From contig CAWGPM010000005.1 of the NCBI GenBank assembly GCA_963824415.1, positions 248,001 through 312,000 on the forward strand: a stretch of 64,000 nt of DNA, in the 5' to 3' direction. The notes under the pieces are model-generated. The model saw only the letters and a list, made by a program, of their open reading frames with translations, was not told the DNA's origin and ran no database searches. This DNA comes from JABDQA01 sp963824415 (GTDB taxonomy: Bacteria; Desulfobacterota; Desulfobulbia; Desulfobulbales; Desulfocapsaceae). The position numbers and the translations under genes are program-made. Shown here in pieces: positions 26,499-35,177 of this stretch (position 1 is the first letter of the stretch; every line of letters begins with the position of its first letter).

Positions 26499-27311
26499 AT
26501 GAATCGCTCCCCCCATTGGCCATTCCATCTGACCCTGAGTGCAATTTGTGCGCTTATGCTGGTGCCTTTTATCTGGGTTTTAAAGACCAGTCTCACCGGA
26601 GAGAATATTTTTACGTATCCTCCTTCTGTTTTACCTCAAGATCCGCATCTGTTCTATTATGTCGATGTCTGGTACACGATTCCGTTTTTTCGCTACCTGA
26701 TAAACAGTTTTCTCGTATCGATTATCGTCGTTACGGCAAACATCATTTTTAATGCCATGGCCGGCTATGCGTTGACCCGTGAATTCATAGGTAAACGAGC
26801 GATTATCATGCTGTTTTTAAGCTGTATGATGATTCCTTTCCAAGTGACTATTATCCCGGCCTATCTGATCACTAAAGAGTTGGGATTACTTAACACCTAC
26901 CTTGGTATGGCACTTCCTATAATGTCAACGATAGTCTGCATCTTTGTTTTCAAGGCAAGCTTCGATGCAGTGCCTAAATCTCTTATCGATGCTGCACGCA
27001 TTGATGGGCTTCCTGATTGGAAAATCATTTTCAAGGTAATGGTTCCCCTCTCTCAATCAGCGATTGCCACAAATATCATTCTTGCTTTCATTTGGTCATG
27101 GAACAATTTTTTATGGCCTCTGATCATCATTCGAGACCAGCACATGCAAACCCTCCCGTTGGGATTGTCGAGATTCCTTACCGTTGTTGAAGATACAACC
27201 GGCGCACTTTATGCCTTCTGTATTATGGTTTTGCTACCAGGCCTCGTTATCTTTTTACTAGCTCAGAGGCAGTTTATAGCCGGTTTGACCACTGGGGCCG
27301 CCAAAGGATGA
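26499..27311 (+). CDS. Carbohydrate ABC transporter permease (MalG/UgpE type)
   Basis: A 270-residue inner-membrane permease with six transmembrane segments. The EAA loop reads SLIDAARIDGLPDWKIIFKVMVPLS. GGAGAT at 26485-26490 sits properly before the ATG at 26499, whereas an in-frame TTG at 26490 overlaps it. It forms the translocation pore with the upstream permease. Ending 9 bp before the next gene, it is part of the same operon. Confidence 0.92.
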   Translation: MNRSPHWPFHLTLSAICALMLVPFIWVLKTSLTGENIFTYPPSVLPQDPHLFYYVDVWYTIPFFRYLINSFLVSIIVVTANIIFNAMAGYALTREFIGKRAIIMLFLSCMMIPFQVTIIPAYLITKELGLLNTYLGMALPIMSTIVCIFVFKASFDAVPKSLIDAARIDGLPDWKIIFKVMVPLSQSAIATNIILAFIWSWNNFLWPLIIIRDQHMQTLPLGLSRFLTVVEDTTGALYAFCIMVLLPGLVIFLLAQRQFIAGLTTGAAKG

Positions 27312-27320
27312 GATAATGAT

Positions 27321-27698
27321 ATGCTTAGAAGTGTTTTTATAAATCGCTATACAATAACATTTGGCATTACGATAACTATTGCGCTCCTGTGGAACCTTTT
27401 TGTCATTTTCAACGACAGCGGTATCTTAAGCGGCCGGGTTGTCGATCAGAATAATCAGCCCATTGGCAACGCCCAGGTGGTCCTCAGTGAAAAAACACTG
27501 CTGGTTACTGCCCCTCAAGACCAAGTCATTACCGATGCAGAAGGCTATTTCAGATTCGAGGGACATAGGCTTTACCACCTCTATCTAGAAGCAAGTAAAG
27601 ACGACTGGGGATCCTCATCTTCTCAAGAGATCCGATTATATTTCAAGGGACAAAACAAAACGCTAAAAGAGCCTTTGGTGCTGGAGCCTAACAGTTGA
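27321..27698 (+). CDS. Membrane-anchored carboxypeptidase-regulatory-like (beta-sandwich) protein
   Basis: A 125-residue protein with one N-terminal transmembrane helix (about 11-29) and an exported domain. That domain has the transthyretin/carboxypeptidase-regulatory-like pattern: SGRVVDQNNQPIGNAQVVL, then TDAEGYFRFEG and a final hydrophobic strand. Such domains are structural or carbohydrate-binding modules without known catalysis. Lodged between the permease and dehydrogenase genes of the importer operon, it may assist ligand capture at the outer face of the inner membrane. That role is inferred only from position. Confidence 0.75.
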   Translation: MLRSVFINRYTITFGITITIALLWNLFVIFNDSGILSGRVVDQNNQPIGNAQVVLSEKTLLVTAPQDQVITDAEGYFRFEGHRLYHLYLEASKDDWGSSSSQEIRLYFKGQNKTLKEPLVLEPNS

Positions 27699-28744
27699 GA
27701 AGCAAAGACCGTCCACTCATTATTTTTGATCCCTACCCTCGATCCAAAAAGTTGGTCTTTACCAAACCCCTCTGGAAACGGCTGCAGGATTTGGGCAGGA
27801 TCGTCAAAACTGACGAAAGTCCTATGCCGGCTGAATATTTTGACCGCTATTTACCGGAAGCAAAAGCGATAATTGGTCAAACCGCAATGAGTAGGGCACG
27901 GCTGGATAGAGCAAAAAATCTCAGAACCATTATCAATATCGAAGGGAACTTCCTGCCAAATCTGGATTATGAAACATGCTTCCGGAGAAAAATTCATATT
28001 CTCGCTGCTGCGCCAGCTTTTGCCAAACCTGTGGCCGAGTGTGCTTTGGCCTTCGCTCTGGATTTAGCAAGAGGGATTACCGAGGCTGACCGCGATTTTC
28101 GAAACGGAAGTGAACAATATGGACTACTAGGCAACAAAGACACATTCTCTCTGATTGGTGCAGATATCGGCTTGATTGGGTTTGGAAATCTGGGCCAAAC
28201 GCTGCTCCCTTTTTTAAGCCCCTTTCGAGCTACCGTAAGAGTCTATGATCCATGGCTGCCATCAGGTTTTATACAAGAATTTGGTTGTGAGTCTTGCACC
28301 CTTGATACATTGTTGAGTAGAAGCCGGGTGATTTTCATCATGGCCGCTGTCACCGAAGTTAATAAAAACTTTATCGGCCGGCGAGAACTGGATCTGATAC
28401 AACCCGGAAGTATTGTTCTTCTGATGAGCCGTGCAGAAGTGGTTGATTGGCCTGCTTTTATAGAGGGTGCAGCAAGTGGGAAATACAAGGCCGCAACCGA
28501 TGTCTTCCCTGTCGAACCGGTTCCGAAAGATGATCCCGTTCGCAAAGAAGAACGAGTGCTCCTGTCTGCCCACCGGACTGCGGCTCTGCGAGAGTCATTT
28601 TATCGAATTGGTGAAATGGCTGTCGATGACCTGGAGCTTATTTTCAATGGTCTGCCTCCCGTAAGAATGCAGCAAGCCCAGCCGGAAACGGTAAACCTTT
28701 ATCGAAGCAAACCGGGCAGGAATTATAATAATGAACAACTATAA
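27695..28744 (+). CDS. D-isomer-specific 2-hydroxyacid dehydrogenase family protein
   Basis: A 349-residue NAD-dependent dehydrogenase. The substrate-domain N-terminus (about 1-105) is followed by the Rossmann domain with GLIGFGNLGQTLLPFL near residue 153. The C-terminal catalytic pieces are LLMSRAEVVD (the conserved Arg-like loop), a DVFPVEPVP segment with the Glu, and LLSAHRTAA with the catalytic His. The start is TTG, overlapping the previous stop (TTGA) with GGAG eight bases upstream, consistent with translational coupling. It would reduce a 2-keto acid or oxidise a 2-hydroxy acid made during catabolism of the imported compound. Confidence 0.87.
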   Translation: MRSKDRPLIIFDPYPRSKKLVFTKPLWKRLQDLGRIVKTDESPMPAEYFDRYLPEAKAIIGQTAMSRARLDRAKNLRTIINIEGNFLPNLDYETCFRRKIHILAAAPAFAKPVAECALAFALDLARGITEADRDFRNGSEQYGLLGNKDTFSLIGADIGLIGFGNLGQTLLPFLSPFRATVRVYDPWLPSGFIQEFGCESCTLDTLLSRSRVIFIMAAVTEVNKNFIGRRELDLIQPGSIVLLMSRAEVVDWPAFIEGAASGKYKAATDVFPVEPVPKDDPVRKEERVLLSAHRTAALRESFYRIGEMAVDDLELIFNGLPPVRMQQAQPETVNLYRSKPGRNYNNEQL

Positions 28745-28746
28745 TC

Positions 28747-29694
28747 ATGGTCCCTAATTATGACATGTTTGCCGATCTGGGCTTTCAACCTGATGATCGG
28801 CTCGTAATAATTCATGCTGATGATGTTGGCATGTGTAATGGTGCAAATGTTGCTTTTAGAGAACTGTCTGATCTTGGTTCGGTTTCATCAGGGGCAGTTA
28901 TGGTGCCATGTCCTTGGTTTTTAAATGTCTTGGAATTGGCAGAGCAAAACCCAAATCTGGATATTGGGGTTCACCTGACGCTGACCAGCGAATGGAAATC
29001 ATACCGCTGGGGGCCGATCTCTACTACAAACAAAAATTCTGGTCTTATAGACGATCAGGGGTATTTCTGGCACCGAACCCCTATGTTGGCCGAACACGTT
29101 GTTCCAGAGGCCGCAGAAATTGAAATGCGTGCACAAATTGAAAAGGCGCTGGATCTCGGTCTGGACATTTCTCATCTCGATGCGCACATGGGAGTGGCTT
29201 TTATACCACAATTGTTTGGTATTTATTTACGTTTAGGTATGGAATACCAGCTACCTATATTGCTTCCTCGAATGATAACTGATTACACTTCAGTACTTGA
29301 ACTGGGAAAGCCCCCTTTAATCATGTATCAAAAAGCCATAGAGGAAATGGAAAACATTGGCTGGCCAATTATTGATTATTTCCGCATGACTCCCGGTGTA
29401 CCCAGTGAAGAGGTACGTACAGTTTATTATGGCATGATGGGGGCGTTACCCAAGGGATTGACTTTCGTGGCGCTTCATCCGACTTGTCCGGGGGAAATTG
29501 AATCGATCGTTCCTCCAAAAGCTCATTATCGAACAGACGAATATCGCCTTTTGAGAGACCCAGAATTTATAAAATTTATTAAGGATAAAGGGATTACCAC
29601 AATTGGGTTTAGAAAGCTTCGAGGCTGGCTTCGTAACAATCTTTCTAAAACTTCTGATCAATGTTCAACAAATATTAACAATGAAACAAATTGA
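28747..29694 (+). CDS. ChbG/YdjC family carbohydrate deacetylase
   Basis: A 315-residue deacetylase-like protein. Metal-binding and catalytic motifs of the YdjC fold are visible: IIHADDVGMCNGAN near residue 22 (Asp pair), DIGVHLTLTSEW near 76 (His) and ISHLDAHMGVAF near 138 (His pair). Family members remove N-acetyl groups from chitooligosaccharides or related amino sugars. As the last gene of the ABC importer operon and with a NagB-like enzyme upstream, it points to uptake and breakdown of an N-acetylated amino-sugar compound. No signal peptide is seen, so it acts in the cytoplasm. Confidence 0.88.
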   Translation: MVPNYDMFADLGFQPDDRLVIIHADDVGMCNGANVAFRELSDLGSVSSGAVMVPCPWFLNVLELAEQNPNLDIGVHLTLTSEWKSYRWGPISTTNKNSGLIDDQGYFWHRTPMLAEHVVPEAAEIEMRAQIEKALDLGLDISHLDAHMGVAFIPQLFGIYLRLGMEYQLPILLPRMITDYTSVLELGKPPLIMYQKAIEEMENIGWPIIDYFRMTPGVPSEEVRTVYYGMMGALPKGLTFVALHPTCPGEIESIVPPKAHYRTDEYRLLRDPEFIKFIKDKGITTIGFRKLRGWLRNNLSKTSDQCSTNINNETN

Positions 29695-29906
29695 AATTTT
29701 CCTATCGACATTTTAGTAAAGGATTTGCCCAAGAATTTTTTTAGTATATAGACAAAAAAGCTCTATTTCAAACAGATCAATAAAATAATATTTCTTATAG
29801 ACAATGCAGTTCTTATTGTTGGAATTCGGATAACAAATAGGCATATGTTTTTCAAGCTCAACCGAACTCAGTTTCATTGTTCCCTGCTCTCCAAAATAAA
29901 ATTAGA

Positions 29907-30048
29907 GGGTACCTTGCAAAATTAGGATTTTCGTTCAAAAGCAAGGCGCGAGTAAAAATTTACCGCAGGCATATAATTAATATTCCGAGGATAAAATTTT
30001 ATCGCGCAACGCAGAGTTAGGACGAAAAGACAATTTTTCAAGGTAGCC
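29907..30048 (+). repeat. Hairpin mobile-like repeat, copy 2
   Basis: An approximately 142-bp element beginning GGGTACCTTGCAAAATT and ending AATTTTTCAAGGTAGCC, flanked by TAGA on both sides (29903-29906 and 30049-30052). It has the same orientation as copy 1. The rest of the 675-bp gap 29695-30369 shows no further gene or RNA. Confidence 0.88.
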
Positions 30049-30369
30049 TAGAGATATCTGCGACGATCTCTAACAGTTGGTTCTGACCGACAGATTGACA
30101 TTGAGAGATAGATAACGCGACCTCCGCAACTGATAGTTGAATTAACTCGGACTTCGTCTTGGCATGGGACATCTCTTATTTCTTAACAGGTAACAATGCT
30201 AATCTGATGATCTTGAAAGATCTTCAATAAAATATTTGGCAAAGATTTAATGATTCGATCGATGATGTCTGACATCGGAGTTAATAACCAGCAGGGTGTA
30301 GCAAAGTGAAACACCACTTTTTGATATCCGGTGTCGGAAATTGTTTAGCTTAATGATAGGTCAGTCTGG

Positions 30370-31158
30370 TTATAGTTTTATAGAGGCAAAAAAGGCTTTA
30401 AATAATAGCATTACAGCCAGTGCTGCCAGCACCCATAGCACTACTTTTTTGTATATGTCTGCATTGCTGCTCTCAAATTTGCGAGAGCCTATCCACACTC
30501 CGAGGAATAAGGAGGGTAGAACCCAAATGGAACGAACCAAAATGGTGCTGTTCATTAACCCTTGGCCTAATCCTGTCAACACTGCATAAGAATCGGTTGT
30601 AAAAAACAAAGCGACCAAAGAAGCACGAATAGTTGTTATATTGATCCCAGAACCGAGCAGAAAAATCATTGCCCACATACCGCCCATCGCCAGCAGACCA
30701 TTCATAAAACCTGACACTGTCCCGATAAGAAACCAGCCCTTGGCGTCGTTCTTGACAAGAAAAGACCTCCCTGTCGCAATCAAAATTACAGCAGTCAGCA
30801 TCAAAATCGCAGCGATGACTCTCATCAGTTCAATTTGCACCCATAATAATACATACTGGCCAATTGGGATAAACAGTACTGATGCGGCAAGAATAGATAA
30901 GACCATTCGCCAGTTTACCTGTTGCCAGACTCGAGTGGCCATTTGTAGACTAGCGACAACTTCCAAGAGTAATACCAATGGTACCACTTCTTGTGTCGGC
31001 AGAAACAGCGACGCTGCAGCAACCACAATTGCAGAAAAGCCAAATCCCGAATAACCGCGAATAACCGAGGCAGTTAGGACAATAATCGACAATCCTAACA
31101 TTTCATTGACACTCAATCCAGATGTCTGAAGCGAAATCGTTTGTATCAAATCTTGCAT
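30370..31158 (-). CDS. TauE/SafE family sulfite/organosulfonate exporter-like permease
   Basis: A 262-residue membrane protein with seven to eight hydrophobic segments. The family patterns are IRGYSGFGFSAIVVAA near the N-terminus and the second repeat VSGFMNGLLAMGGMWAMIFLLG. The start at 31158 is preferred because residues upstream of it are polar and low in similarity to the family, but the ribosome-binding site there is weak, so the start is uncertain. Proposed substrates for the family are sulfite, sulfoacetate or other anions. It lies downstream of a TetR regulator gene on the same strand, suggesting TetR-controlled expression. Confidence 0.8.
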   Translation of the reverse strand: MQDLIQTISLQTSGLSVNEMLGLSIIVLTASVIRGYSGFGFSAIVVAAASLFLPTQEVVPLVLLLEVVASLQMATRVWQQVNWRMVLSILAASVLFIPIGQYVLLWVQIELMRVIAAILMLTAVILIATGRSFLVKNDAKGWFLIGTVSGFMNGLLAMGGMWAMIFLLGSGINITTIRASLVALFFTTDSYAVLTGLGQGLMNSTILVRSIWVLPSLFLGVWIGSRKFESSNADIYKKVVLWVLAALAVMLLFKAFFASIKL

Positions 31159-31406
31159 TAAAGCCACACTGGTTTGATTCAATGGTTGCCAGATCGAAGC
31201 TATACTATTTCGTGGACTGCTGCTAGTAAGATGTTTCCTGATAGCCGACGAAAACGAACAACACCGCAATGACGGATATTTGACTTGGCAGCTTCTGCAT
31301 TCAAACTCATCCCACAGCTTACCCGCTCTATGGTTCCAACTTTTGCTTATTAGACCAATTATACAAATCCAAAGGGTTCGACTAGCCAAGCCAGGATATT
31401 ATAACC

Positions 31407-32018
31407 TCAGGTCTGTTGAGGCAGGTGTACATTCTCCGCGGGTGTTGATTGATAGTTTTGGACCAGGATCAAGGCGGCATGGCGGGCAGCATTAACATAT
31501 TCCAAATTATCATGAATCAGAGCAAGGGACTGACACCCTTCGATCAACAACAAGACTTCTCGCACCAGCTGTTCGACGTTACCCAGATTCTGAGTTGCAA
31601 ACTTTTCAACCAGATACAATTCAACCTCCTTCTTATGTCGACGCGCCGCTTTTCTGGCCGGATGTCCTGGCTGATCGGCAAATTCCAGAGCCGCCCGGGT
31701 AAAGCCTGATCCCTGCCACTTTGTTCGGTCGGCCCATTGGGCGAGTTTTTCAAAAAGCGTCATCACCATCTGATCCGGCTTTCCAGTGATACAATCGGCC
31801 CATCGCCGAATACGTTCGAGAGCCATCTGATGCTGATGTTCCAGTACCACTTCGATCAATTCATCTTTACTGCTAAAATGCTGATATAATGTTCTTTTGG
31901 TAATACCCGCTGCATTAGCGATCGCATCAACTCCAGTACGTATAAATCCGATCTGATAAAAAAGGGTATAGGCCGCATCAATGATTTGCTGCCGGGTTTC
32001 TGCAGATTTTCTGCGCAT
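31407..32018 (-). CDS. TetR family transcriptional regulator
   Basis: A 203-residue repressor. The N-terminal helix-turn-helix (residues 8-54) contains FIRTGVDAIANAAGITKRTLYQHFSSKDEL, typical of TetR. The C-terminal ligand domain is helical and divergent. GGAGG precedes the ATG at good spacing. A 22-bp near-palindrome (32128-32149) between this gene and the divergent 4Fe-4S protein gene is the probable operator. It may therefore control both itself with the TauE/SafE gene and the iron-sulfur protein. Confidence 0.9.
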   Translation of the reverse strand: MRRKSAETRQQIIDAAYTLFYQIGFIRTGVDAIANAAGITKRTLYQHFSSKDELIEVVLEHQHQMALERIRRWADCITGKPDQMVMTLFEKLAQWADRTKWQGSGFTRAALEFADQPGHPARKAARRHKKEVELYLVEKFATQNLGNVEQLVREVLLLIEGCQSLALIHDNLEYVNAARHAALILVQNYQSTPAENVHLPQQT

Positions 32019-32127
32019 GCTGTTCCTCCAATATATCCCGTATCGGACAGACTTGGTTTCTCATCCCTGTTCAATCCACAGCAAAGATAAAAACCTATGC
32101 TCCAGGTTTCCGGTAGTCTCTTGTAAA

Positions 32128-32149
32128 GTATACTGACTAGTGAGTGTAC
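32128..32149. promoter_or_regulatory. Probable TetR operator
   Basis: A 22-bp near-palindrome centred on CTAG, with arms GTATACTGACT and AGTGAGTGTAC (18 of 22 positions symmetric). It lies between the divergent TetR and iron-sulfur protein genes, the usual place for a TetR binding site. Confidence 0.6.
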
Positions 32150-32228
32150 ATTAAACTCGTTCACGTTTAAACTAAAGTAAAGATCCATCTACTCATTTTA
32201 AGAGCATTAAACCATGGGGGGATGCGAT

Positions 32229-32924
32229 ATGAAAAAGGGAAAACTGGATGAAGAACTTGAGAAACGGATGCATAGGTTTGACGGATGGGTAAAGGAAGGG
32301 AAGATCCCGTTCTCATCGAAGGTTATTCCAGTGCAACAGTCACTGGAGATGCTACAGTGGGTATTGCCGACGCAGCAGGTGCTTGAGATCCTGCGGAATT
32401 CTCGATCGTTCGCGCTGGCAAAGTGCTTGTGCAGGACAAAGCACAAGCGCTGCGACAATCCGTTGGAAGTCTGTTTCTATACCAATGATGTGGCGGACAA
32501 AATGGTCGAGCAAGGTGCGGCCCGCCGCGTCATTATGCAGGAGGCAGTAGAAGCGCTGAAGCTAGCCAATGAGCATGGGCTGGTTCACCTAACTATCTAT
32601 AACCCTGAGCAGCATGTCTATGCGCTCTGCAGTTGCTGCGAGTGCTGTTGTCACGATATTGAGTTCATGAAGAAGCTCGGGCGGCCCGATCTGGTGGCTC
32701 ATGCTGATTATGTCGCCGTGGTGGACACAGACGCATGCATGCAGTGCGGCGCGTGCACGGAACGTTGTGTTTTCGGCGCTCGGAGCGGGGAATCGGGAGC
32801 GGCGGTGTTCCATCAGGATAAATGCTATGGATGCGGCTTGTGTGTCTCGACCTGTGTGTCAAATGCCATCCGGATGGAGCGCAGGCTGGCGACGTCACCC
32901 GCAACATTAGATCAATGTGAATGA
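32229..32924 (+). CDS. Cys-rich 4Fe-4S ferredoxin-type protein
   Basis: A 231-residue soluble protein. Residues from about 65 carry a CLCRTKHKRCDNPLEVC cluster, then ALCSCCECCCHD, then two ferredoxin 4Fe-4S motifs, CMQCGACTERC and CYGCGLCVSTC. The layout resembles 4Fe-4S proteins found near hydrogenase or heterodisulfide-reductase-like systems, although the partner is not encoded here. The start at 32229 has GGGGGA eight bases upstream. An ATG at 32214 precedes that ribosome-binding site. The operator upstream suggests TetR control. Electron transfer is expected, with the physiological partner unknown. Confidence 0.82.
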   Translation: MKKGKLDEELEKRMHRFDGWVKEGKIPFSSKVIPVQQSLEMLQWVLPTQQVLEILRNSRSFALAKCLCRTKHKRCDNPLEVCFYTNDVADKMVEQGAARRVIMQEAVEALKLANEHGLVHLTIYNPEQHVYALCSCCECCCHDIEFMKKLGRPDLVAHADYVAVVDTDACMQCGACTERCVFGARSGESGAAVFHQDKCYGCGLCVSTCVSNAIRMERRLATSPATLDQCE

Positions 32925-33394
32925 GAGTTCTTCGTGTTAACGACCTATTCCCTTATAAGTCTATTATCACGAGATTGTTCTTTTAGTCTCAATTTAATTG
33001 CACAGCTCACTTCTCAAGATTGCCCAGGTAAATATTGTGTTACTAATACTACTACATCGTTCTATTTATTAGTTAGGCATAGTGGTCTACCAATTTGGCT
33101 GATATTACATTGCCAAAAATCTCAGTCTCGTTTGGCGAATAACGCCCCTAACACTGCCACATCAAATATCAACTTATCCGTAGCCGGACAAATTTGTAGA
33201 TTATTCCTTATTCATCTGAGAACGAAGGGAAGTCAACCGAACAAGAGGGTTCCGCTGGTAATTAGAACCACCTAGAAATTTGAGTAAGAAGGATAATCAG
33301 TTTGTATACCCTCACATACCTGCCCTGCAGCTGAGCCGAAGATACGCAGGAATAAACCATACTATTATGATGAGTCTCAGAAAGGTCTCTCCGG
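32925..33394. other. Intergenic region, nothing recognised
   Basis: The 470 bp between the iron-sulfur protein gene and the convergent methyltransferase gene contain open frames of up to about 110 codons. Their translations lack domain character and ribosome-binding sites. No hairpin terminator or repeat stands out. Confidence 0.4.
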
Positions 33395-34198
33395 CTAGTC
33401 AAGCGGTTTGGTTACCCTTGTCTTTTTCCAAAACACCCCCGAAAAATCTTGATATAGTTCTTCTTGAATGCCGACCTCGCTGCGAAAGTCCAGCAGTGCT
33501 TCTCTAGCCCCTGTGAGCAGCCAGTCATCAAGAATCAGATATCCCCCTATCTCCAGTTTGTGGTAAAGCTGCCTCAACACCGTCATTGTTGAGCCATACA
33601 TGTCGCCATCTAGACGCAGTATCGACAGCTTATCAATTTTGGCAGTTCTCAGGGAGTCTTCAAAAAATCCTTTGATAAATATCACGTTTTCTGAAAGAAG
33701 GTTGAACCGTTCAAAGTTCGCTCTCACGTCTTCAAGACTTATTGCCAGATCTTCCCGGATATGGTGTTTGTCACCACTATCCTGGGGCCATTTTTCTTCA
33801 TTTGGAGGGGGAAGCCCCTCAAACGAATCGGCCACAAACACTTTCTTGCTGGTATTCCCATATGCTTTCAATATACCGGCAAAATAAATAGTTGCGCCAC
33901 CTTTCCAGACTCCTGTTTCGATGATATCACCAGCAATACCCTCTTTTAGGCAAATCTCTGTGCAATATCGCAGCGTATCTAGTTTATGCGCACCTAGCAT
34001 TGTTACGCCTTCCTCAAGTATCCTTTGTTTAAGAGAATCCAGATAGTCATTTTGCGGGGTACTGGTTTGAAAATTGTAATCGTTACCTTTTCTTACCCCA
34101 TATTTTTTTGAGTATCTGTCTATCTTTTTTAGCTTCTTCTTCTCATATCTTTTTTGTCTTCGTGTGCTTGGATCAAAAAACGTTTTAATGGAAATCAT
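33395..34198 (-). CDS. TylF/MycF-like O-methyltransferase family protein
   Basis: A 267-residue protein matching the macrocin O-methyltransferase (TylF) family. Recognisable parts are a basic N-terminus, GDIIETGVWKGGATIYFAGIL (SAM-binding motif I, near residue 92), VFVADSFEGLPPPNEEKWP, RLDGDMYGSTMTVLRQLY with the metal-binding Asp, and YLILDDWLLTGAREALLDF. Family members methylate sugar hydroxyls in macrolides and in surface polysaccharides. Here there is no polyketide context, so a role in decorating cell-surface sugars is more likely. It stands alone in an AT-rich accessory region. Confidence 0.85.
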   Translation of the reverse strand: MISIKTFFDPSTRRQKRYEKKKLKKIDRYSKKYGVRKGNDYNFQTSTPQNDYLDSLKQRILEEGVTMLGAHKLDTLRYCTEICLKEGIAGDIIETGVWKGGATIYFAGILKAYGNTSKKVFVADSFEGLPPPNEEKWPQDSGDKHHIREDLAISLEDVRANFERFNLLSENVIFIKGFFEDSLRTAKIDKLSILRLDGDMYGSTMTVLRQLYHKLEIGGYLILDDWLLTGAREALLDFRSEVGIQEELYQDFSGVFWKKTRVTKPLD

Positions 34199-34519
34199 TC
34201 AGTGCGCCCCCTAAAGTATAAATGATAAATGAACTAAACATTTTGTATGACTTGTGAATTATAATCGAAATGGACACGCTCCGCCCCCCCACCCCGCAAA
34301 AAAGAAGGACGGCGATACCGACAATATATAGCAAGGAACTTAGAGACGAAGCCGGCGAGCACCGCCCATGCTGTGTGCAATACACGCCCTTTTAACTTTT
34401 AGGGTGGTCAATCATAACTGTGCCTGCCAAATCTTTTTTGAATAGATAATCATTGAAAAATAGGTGGGTTTGCCCCCATAACTGCATGATTCTAATTGGT
34501 TCGAGTAAATATACCTTGA

Positions 34520-34662
34520 GGCTACCTTGCAAAATTAGGATTTTGGTTCAAAATCAACGCGCGTGTGAAAATTTTGCCGCAGGCATACATTTGATATTGA
34601 GAGGATAAAATTTTTACACGCAAAGCAGCGTTTGGGCAAAAAGACAATTTTTCAAGGTAGCC
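34520..34662 (+). repeat. Hairpin mobile-like repeat, copy 3
   Basis: A 143-bp element beginning GGCTACCTTGCAAAATT and ending AATTTTTCAAGGTAGCC, with TTGA before it and TTAA after it (one mismatch in the putative target duplication). The inner arms GCGTGTGAAAATTTT and AAAATTTTTACACGC pair in 14 of 15 positions. It has the same orientation as copies 1 and 2. Confidence 0.85.
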
Positions 34663-34954
34663 TTAAATCGTAGCTTGATTCTTAGAAGATGGCTAGAAGG
34701 TAATTTCCGTCGTGCTTAGATCAACCCACAACCTTGGGCATCCCAGATTATTATAGACCATAAGTATATGAAACACTTAAATAATTTTAGGTTAATTTCA
34801 ACCTGGGCAGGCTAAAAGTGGGCAGAAAACACCTGAGCCGGTCAACAGTAAAAGAGCTTCATCTTAGTTCCGCAACAATAGTTAATTTATATAGTTCTGA
34901 TTTTTTTGACAAATATCTCTGTTTTAAAATAAACTATTGGTGAACAAAACTACT

Positions 34955-35035
34955 TCTGCGAAAGGGCAAACCTAGGGTGACCTAGGGACGTAAAGCCACG
35001 GGCCAGCATAGACTGGCAGCCGGGCTGCCGAAAAG
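34955..35035 (+). ncRNA. c-di-GMP-I (GEMM) riboswitch aptamer
   Basis: The conserved GEMM core is present in order: AAAGGGCAAACC (34961-34972), a perfect P2 stem CCTAGG-GTGA-CCTAGG capped by a GNRA tetraloop, GGGACGTAAAGCC, and a P3 stem with GGCAGCCGGGCTGCCG including the tetraloop-receptor side. The AGGGCAAACC segment keeps the guanines typical of c-di-GMP rather than cGAMP sensing, although this needs testing. Immediately 3' lies GGTTTGCC, exactly complementary to GGCAAACC of the core, and then a terminator. It controls the secreted protein gene at 35178. Confidence 0.9.
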
Positions 35036-35062
35036 AGGGGGTTTGCCGTCTATTGGTGCATT

Positions 35063-35098
35063 GCCCGCCTTCGGCTAAGAAGATGGGCGTTTTTTTTT
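35063..35098 (+). terminator. Riboswitch expression-platform terminator
   Basis: GCCC..CTTC pairs with GAAG..GGGC with a 2x2 internal loop and is followed by nine or more T residues. It sits between the c-di-GMP aptamer and the gene start, so transcription termination is the probable regulatory mechanism. Confidence 0.75.
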
Positions 35099-35177
35099 CA
35101 TAATTGCAAACGCCCCCGTTGTGTGATGGACAGCATTAATTGTCTGGCCCATCAACCCCAAAATGGGAGGAGTTATT

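Noticed and set aside
32934..33275. 113-codon plus-strand frame after the iron-sulfur protein gene
   Set aside because: There is no ribosome-binding site, the composition is not protein-like and there is no domain pattern. It was treated as non-coding.
34274..34305. C-rich run resembling a low-complexity or recombination site
   Set aside because: A single short run without repeats or symmetry, with nothing to support a function.
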